From an uncultured Bacteroidota bacterium (lineage in GTDB: Bacteria > Bacteroidota > Bacteroidia > Flavobacteriales > Flavobacteriaceae), in NCBI GenBank assembly GCA_903819815.1, contig CAIJFC010000297.1, positions 1 through 16,511 on the forward strand: a DNA stretch of 16,511 bases, in the 5' to 3' direction. Below, piece after piece: positions 13,519 through 16,511 of this stretch. Numbering within the stretch: position 1 is the first letter of the stretch; every line of letters starts with the position of its first letter. A program made the translations under genes and the position numbers. Below the pieces are notes generated by a model that was not told the DNA's origin, searched no databases, and saw only the letters and a list, made by a program, of their open reading frames with translations.

Positions 13519-14814
13519 CTAAACCAACCGAATTACAAAATAATTTTTCTTTCCACTTTGCAATAACACAAATTGGTTGTTGATCAAATTCGCATTTGAA
13601 AGGGCAAAATCTTCCGTTACTTTTTCCTTATTTACAGCAATTGAATTGGCCGATAAAGCTCTTCTCGCTTCTCCATTGGATTTAAAAAAGCCTGTTTTTT
13701 CATTTAAAATCGATACAATATCAATTCCATTATCGATTTCATTTCTTGAAATAGTAGCTTGTGGAACTCCATCAAAAACTTCTAAAAAAGTGGCTTCGTC
13801 CAATTGTTTCAAATCGTCAGAAGTAGCATTTCCAAATAATATTGCCGACGCATGAATTGCCTTTTCTAAATCGGCTGCAGAGTGAACAAAAGTGGTTACT
13901 TCTTCTGCTAATTTTTTCTGTAAAACTCTTAAATGTGGCGCTTCATGGTGCGTTGCAATTAGGCTGTCAATGGTGTTTTTATCTAAAAAGGTAAAGATTT
14001 TGATGTATTTTTCTGCATCGATATCAGTGGTATTTAACCAAAATTGATAAAATTTATAAACCGAAGTTTTATCGGCAGTAAGCCATACATTTCCACCTTC
14101 GGATTTTCCAAATTTAGAACCGTCAGCCTTTGTAATTAAAGGGCAAGTCATGGCAAATGCCTTAGCACCTTCGACGTTCATTCTTCGCACTAATTCCGCT
14201 CCCGTTGTAATATTTCCCCATTGGTCTGAGCCTCCCATTTGTAGCAAACAGTTGTATTCTTTGTGCAAATGATAGAAATCGTAACCTTGAATTAATTGGT
14301 ATGTAAATTCTGTAAATGACATTCCTTCGCCCTCGCCTGAAAGTCGTTTTTTAACCGAATCTTTCGCCATCATATAGTTCACCGTGATTCGTTTTCCAAC
14401 ATCACGAGCAAAATTGATAAAGGACAATTGTTTCATCCAATCGTAGTTATTTACTAAAATTGGCGCATTAGATGCCGAAGAATTGAAGTTTAAAAATCGT
14501 GATAAAACGCTCTTGATTCCCTCCACATTATGATTTAAAGTAGCTTCGTCCAGCAAGTTTCTTTCGTCAGATTTCCCCGATGGATCGCCAATCATTCCGG
14601 TAGCTCCGCCAACAAGTGCAATAGGTTTATGACCAAAATTTTCTAGGTGCACCAATAATATTATAGGCACAAGGCTACCGATATGCAAAGAATCAGAAGT
14701 TGGATCAAATCCAATATAGGTCGTTGTCATTTCTTTCAACAATTGTTCTTCAGTTCCCGGCATAATATCGTGAACCAGTCCACGCCATTGCAATTCTTCA
14801 ATAATATTCTTCAT
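13519..14814 (-). CDS. tyrS: Tyrosyl-tRNA synthetase
   Basis: A 431-residue class I synthetase of the bacterial TyrRS type. The catalytic domain has 'GFDPTSDSLHIGS' (35-47), with HIGS as the HIGH motif, and the tyrosine pocket segment 'YQLIQGYDF' (172-180). It also has 'QMGGSDQWGNI' (192-202) and 'KFGKS' (234-238) in the KMSKS position. The C-terminal S4-like RNA-binding domain covers about 375-431. It charges tRNA-Tyr with tyrosine. ATG 14814 is the natural start, preceded by an AT-rich leader and a perfect -7 element 18 bases upstream. The gene is divergent from the epimerase gene and convergent with the LuxE-like gene. Confidence 0.97.
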   Translation of the reverse strand: MKNIIEELQWRGLVHDIMPGTEEQLLKEMTTTYIGFDPTSDSLHIGSLVPIILLVHLENFGHKPIALVGGATGMIGDPSGKSDERNLLDEATLNHNVEGIKSVLSRFLNFNSSASNAPILVNNYDWMKQLSFINFARDVGKRITVNYMMAKDSVKKRLSGEGEGMSFTEFTYQLIQGYDFYHLHKEYNCLLQMGGSDQWGNITTGAELVRRMNVEGAKAFAMTCPLITKADGSKFGKSEGGNVWLTADKTSVYKFYQFWLNTTDIDAEKYIKIFTFLDKNTIDSLIATHHEAPHLRVLQKKLAEEVTTFVHSAADLEKAIHASAILFGNATSDDLKQLDEATFLEVFDGVPQATISRNEIDNGIDIVSILNEKTGFFKSNGEARRALSANSIAVNKEKVTEDFALSNANLINNQFVLLQSGKKNYFVIRLV

Positions 14815-14831
14815 TTTTATAACAATTTAAG

Positions 14832-14839
14832 CAAAGATA
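14832..14839 (-). promoter_or_regulatory. -7 element of tyrS
   Basis: TATCTTTG on the minus strand, followed by C, matches TAnnTTTG exactly. Transcription would begin about 12 nt before the ATG at 14814. No TTG is seen at -33. Confidence 0.5.
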
Positions 14840-14912
14840 AAATTTAATGTTGATTTGTTGTTTTGTTTGTTCGGTAATTCGAAAAAAAATATGTTTCCTA
14901 CTTCCTATTTTG

Positions 14913-14920
14913 TACTTTCG
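14913..14920 (+). promoter_or_regulatory. Possible -7 element of the epimerase gene, suggesting a leaderless mRNA
   Basis: TACTTTCG has one mismatch to TAnnTTTG and ends only four bases before the ATG at 14925. If used, transcription would start at or next to the start codon. There is no TTG at -33, so support is limited. Confidence 0.35.
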
Positions 14921-14924
14921 TAGT

Positions 14925-15932
14925 ATGATATTAATAACTGGCGCAACTGGTTTAGTAGGTTCTCATTTGGCATTGCAATTGCTGGAAAATGGAGAGAAAA
15001 TTCGAGCTATTTATAGAAATCAATCTTCTATTTTGGCAACAAAATCGCTATTTGAATGGTATGAAAAAGGCCATTTATTTGATAAAATCGAATGGATTCA
15101 AGCCGATATTACCGATATTCCTTCCTTAGAAATCGCTTTCGCAAATGTCGATTCGGTATTTCATTGCGCCGCGTTAATTTCATTTGACCCTAATGATGAG
15201 GATTTACTAAGGAAAACCAACATTGAAGGAACTGCAAATATGGTGAATCTTTCCCTTTCAAATGGGGTAAAAAAAGTAGGATTTGTAAGTTCGATTGCCG
15301 CTTTGGGAGATTTGAAAGAACACGAAACGATTATCACCGAAGAAACCGAATGGAATCCTGAAAAACACCACAGCGATTACGCCATTTCAAAATATGGTGC
15401 CGAAATGGAAATTTGGCGAGGCCAACAGGAAGGGCTTCAAGTCGTTGTTCTTAATCCTGGGATTATTTTAGGTCCTGGGTTTTGGAAACAAGGCAGCGGA
15501 AAACTTTTTACGGCTGTAGCCAATGGATTAAAATTCTACACCAAAGGGACTTCTGGGTTTGTCTCAGTAAAAGATGTGGTGAATTTATTGATTATGGCGA
15601 TGGCGAAAATAGATGAAAATGAAAACGGCCAACGCTATATTGCCATTGAAAATAATTATTCTTACGAAACAATATTTAATGAAATTGCGATAGCTTTAAA
15701 AGTTGTAAAACCTAAATTCTACGCTGCATATTGGCAAACGGAATTGGCTTGGAGATGGAATTGGCTGACCTCAATTCTATTGAATAAAAAAAGAATGATT
15801 TCGAAAGAAACAATGCGCTCCAGCCACCAATTGGATTCCTATTCCAATGAAAAAGTGAGAAACAAATTTGATTACCAATTTATAAATGTGACTTCGTATA
15901 TTTCAGAGATCGCTAAATACTATTCTAAATAA
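14925..15932 (+). CDS. NAD(P)-dependent epimerase/dehydratase-like protein (extended SDR)
   Basis: A 335-residue extended short-chain dehydrogenase/reductase. The nucleotide-binding motif is 'TGATGLVGSH' (G6, G9, G12). The active-site elements are S122-S123 in 'FVSSIAALG' and Y152-x3-K156 in 'DYAISKYGAE'. 'VFHCAALISF' (78-87) is the second conserved Rossmann element, and 'VVVLNPGIILGPG' (173-185) follows the active site. It should be a cytoplasmic oxidoreductase, epimerase or dehydratase related to the dihydroflavonol-reductase-like group; the substrate cannot be told. ATG 14925 is chosen because the Rossmann strand 'MILITGATG' begins there; the frame opens further upstream at 14847, but that part overlaps the promoter region and adds an unrelated Cys-rich stretch. 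It ends two bases before the convergent DUF4296 gene. Confidence 0.9.
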   Translation: MILITGATGLVGSHLALQLLENGEKIRAIYRNQSSILATKSLFEWYEKGHLFDKIEWIQADITDIPSLEIAFANVDSVFHCAALISFDPNDEDLLRKTNIEGTANMVNLSLSNGVKKVGFVSSIAALGDLKEHETIITEETEWNPEKHHSDYAISKYGAEMEIWRGQQEGLQVVVLNPGIILGPGFWKQGSGKLFTAVANGLKFYTKGTSGFVSVKDVVNLLIMAMAKIDENENGQRYIAIENNYSYETIFNEIAIALKVVKPKFYAAYWQTELAWRWNWLTSILLNKKRMISKETMRSSHQLDSYSNEKVRNKFDYQFINVTSYISEIAKYYSK

Positions 15933-15934
15933 AA

Positions 15935-16303
15935 CTACTTAACTGGCATAGGTACCGGAGAAGTATTTAGTTTTTTTGACGCTTCTATTTGGTCTTCGAT
16001 TCTTTTATTAACCGCATCAAAAATTTCCTTATACTTTTTTACATCTGAAGCGTAATATTTATCGCTTTTAGCAAACTGAAGGCTGTCGATGTTGTATTTC
16101 TTATAAATATACGTGTTTGGGTTGATTTTATTGGCCTCTAAAACTAACGTCGTTTGAGATTTCATGGCTTCCAAAACATTGATATCAAACATAATATCGA
16201 CCATTTTATCTTGATCAATTAAATTGTCCGGTTTTTCAATTGGAGCATTTTGGCAACTTCCAAATAGTGCAAAACAAAATAATAAAACACCTACATTTTT
16301 CAT
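15935..16303 (-). CDS. DUF4296 family lipoprotein
   Basis: A 122-residue lipoprotein with signal MKNVGVLLFCFALFGSC, lipobox FGSC and Cys17. The mature part matches the DUF4296 pattern of Bacteroidota: 'LIDQDKMVDIMFDINVLEAM' (28-47), then 'IYKKYNIDSLQFAKSDKYYA' (66-85) and a helical end. The function is unknown; the protein is probably anchored in a periplasm-facing membrane leaflet. It starts 19 bp after the stop of the dihydroorotase gene on the same strand, so the two are likely co-transcribed. No terminator is visible in the two bases between its stop and the convergent epimerase gene. Confidence 0.88.
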   Translation of the reverse strand: MKNVGVLLFCFALFGSCQNAPIEKPDNLIDQDKMVDIMFDINVLEAMKSQTTLVLEANKINPNTYIYKKYNIDSLQFAKSDKYYASDVKKYKEIFDAVNKRIEDQIEASKKLNTSPVPMPVK

Positions 16304-16322
16304 AATTGAAATTTATAAAATA

Positions 16323-16511
16323 CTAACGGTCAAACAATAATCTTTTTCCACGACGAATATCTTTCACTTTAAAATTGTGATATACCAATTCGCCATTTAC
16401 AAAGGTATGGGTAATTCTCGATCTAAAAGTAAAATCTTCAAATGGAGACCAACCGCATTTTGCAAAAATATTGTCCTTTTTAACGGTCCATGGCAACCCC
16501 GAATTTACAAT
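16323..16511 (-). CDS. pyrC: Dihydroorotase, C-terminal part (runs off the window)
   Basis: The minus-strand frame is open from the window edge to TAG 16325-16323 and gives 62 residues. They fit the end of dihydroorotase: 'GLPWTV', then 'KCGWSPFEDFTFRSRITHTFV' as the counterpart of the CGWSPFEG..f...v..T.VNG segment, and the end 'GKRLLFDR'. Dihydroorotase closes carbamoyl aspartate to dihydroorotate in pyrimidine synthesis. The metal-binding histidines lie outside the window. The link to the downstream DUF4296 gene is an arrangement I recall from Flavobacteriaceae. Confidence 0.85.
   Translation of the reverse strand: MVNSGLPWTVKKDNIFAKCGWSPFEDFTFRSRITHTFVNGELVYHNFKVKDIRRGKRLLFDR

Noticed and set aside
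14847..14924. N-terminal extension of the epimerase
   Set aside because: It is unrelated to the Rossmann fold, overlaps the likely promoter and has no family precedent.

Overview
This window looks like a chromosomal segment of a Flavobacterium-type bacterium (Bacteroidota, Flavobacteriaceae). Codon use is AT-rich and Shine-Dalgarno sequences are not evident. Several genes have the Bacteroidota promoter -7 element TAnnTTTG. There is a large secreted protein with a Type IX secretion (T9SS) C-terminal domain, many short lipoproteins, and a neighbourhood of core genes (ruvC, hemW, prs, rplY, tyrS, pyrC). Assignments come from reading the proteins and motifs by eye; no database search was run.

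Layout. 1-354: a broken junction in which the 3' part of an era-like GTPase gene (+) runs directly into the 5' part of a cyclase-family gene (-), sharing about 17 bp. 414-1065: a GxxExxY-family gene (PD-(D/E)XK-like) between two direct copies of a 21-bp-periodic repeat on one side and an inverted copy on the other, an arrangement resembling a small mobile element. 1067-4635: a leftward cluster ruvC - lipoprotein - paralogous lipoprotein - hemW. 4710-6104: a flippase/LPG-synthase-like membrane protein and a TonB-C-terminus-like lipoprotein, convergent with no spacing. 6217-9558: the T9SS-exported 1113-residue multidomain protein. 9738-9817: tRNA-Leu(CAA) with its own terminator. 10117-11795: prs and rplY, separated by in-phase heptamer repeats. 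11941-12276: a small RRM protein. 12455-14814: a LuxE-like adenylate-forming enzyme convergent with tyrS, with the spacer between them readable as nine octamers. 14925-16511: an SDR epimerase/dehydratase-like protein convergent with a DUF4296 lipoprotein, which follows the C-terminal end of pyrC.

How the genes relate. Most of the window is housekeeping: Holliday junction resolution (RuvC), haem trafficking (HemW), PRPP synthesis (Prs), translation (L25, TyrRS, tRNA-Leu) and pyrimidine synthesis (PyrC). Envelope proteins typical of the phylum are interspersed. Nothing here is a classical defence island or prophage.

The most unusual parts are the GxxExxY gene with its inverted 21-bp-period repeats, the era/cyclase junction (a true deletion or an assembly chimera), and short-period intergenic repeats of 7, 8 and 21 bp that fill the spaces between genes.
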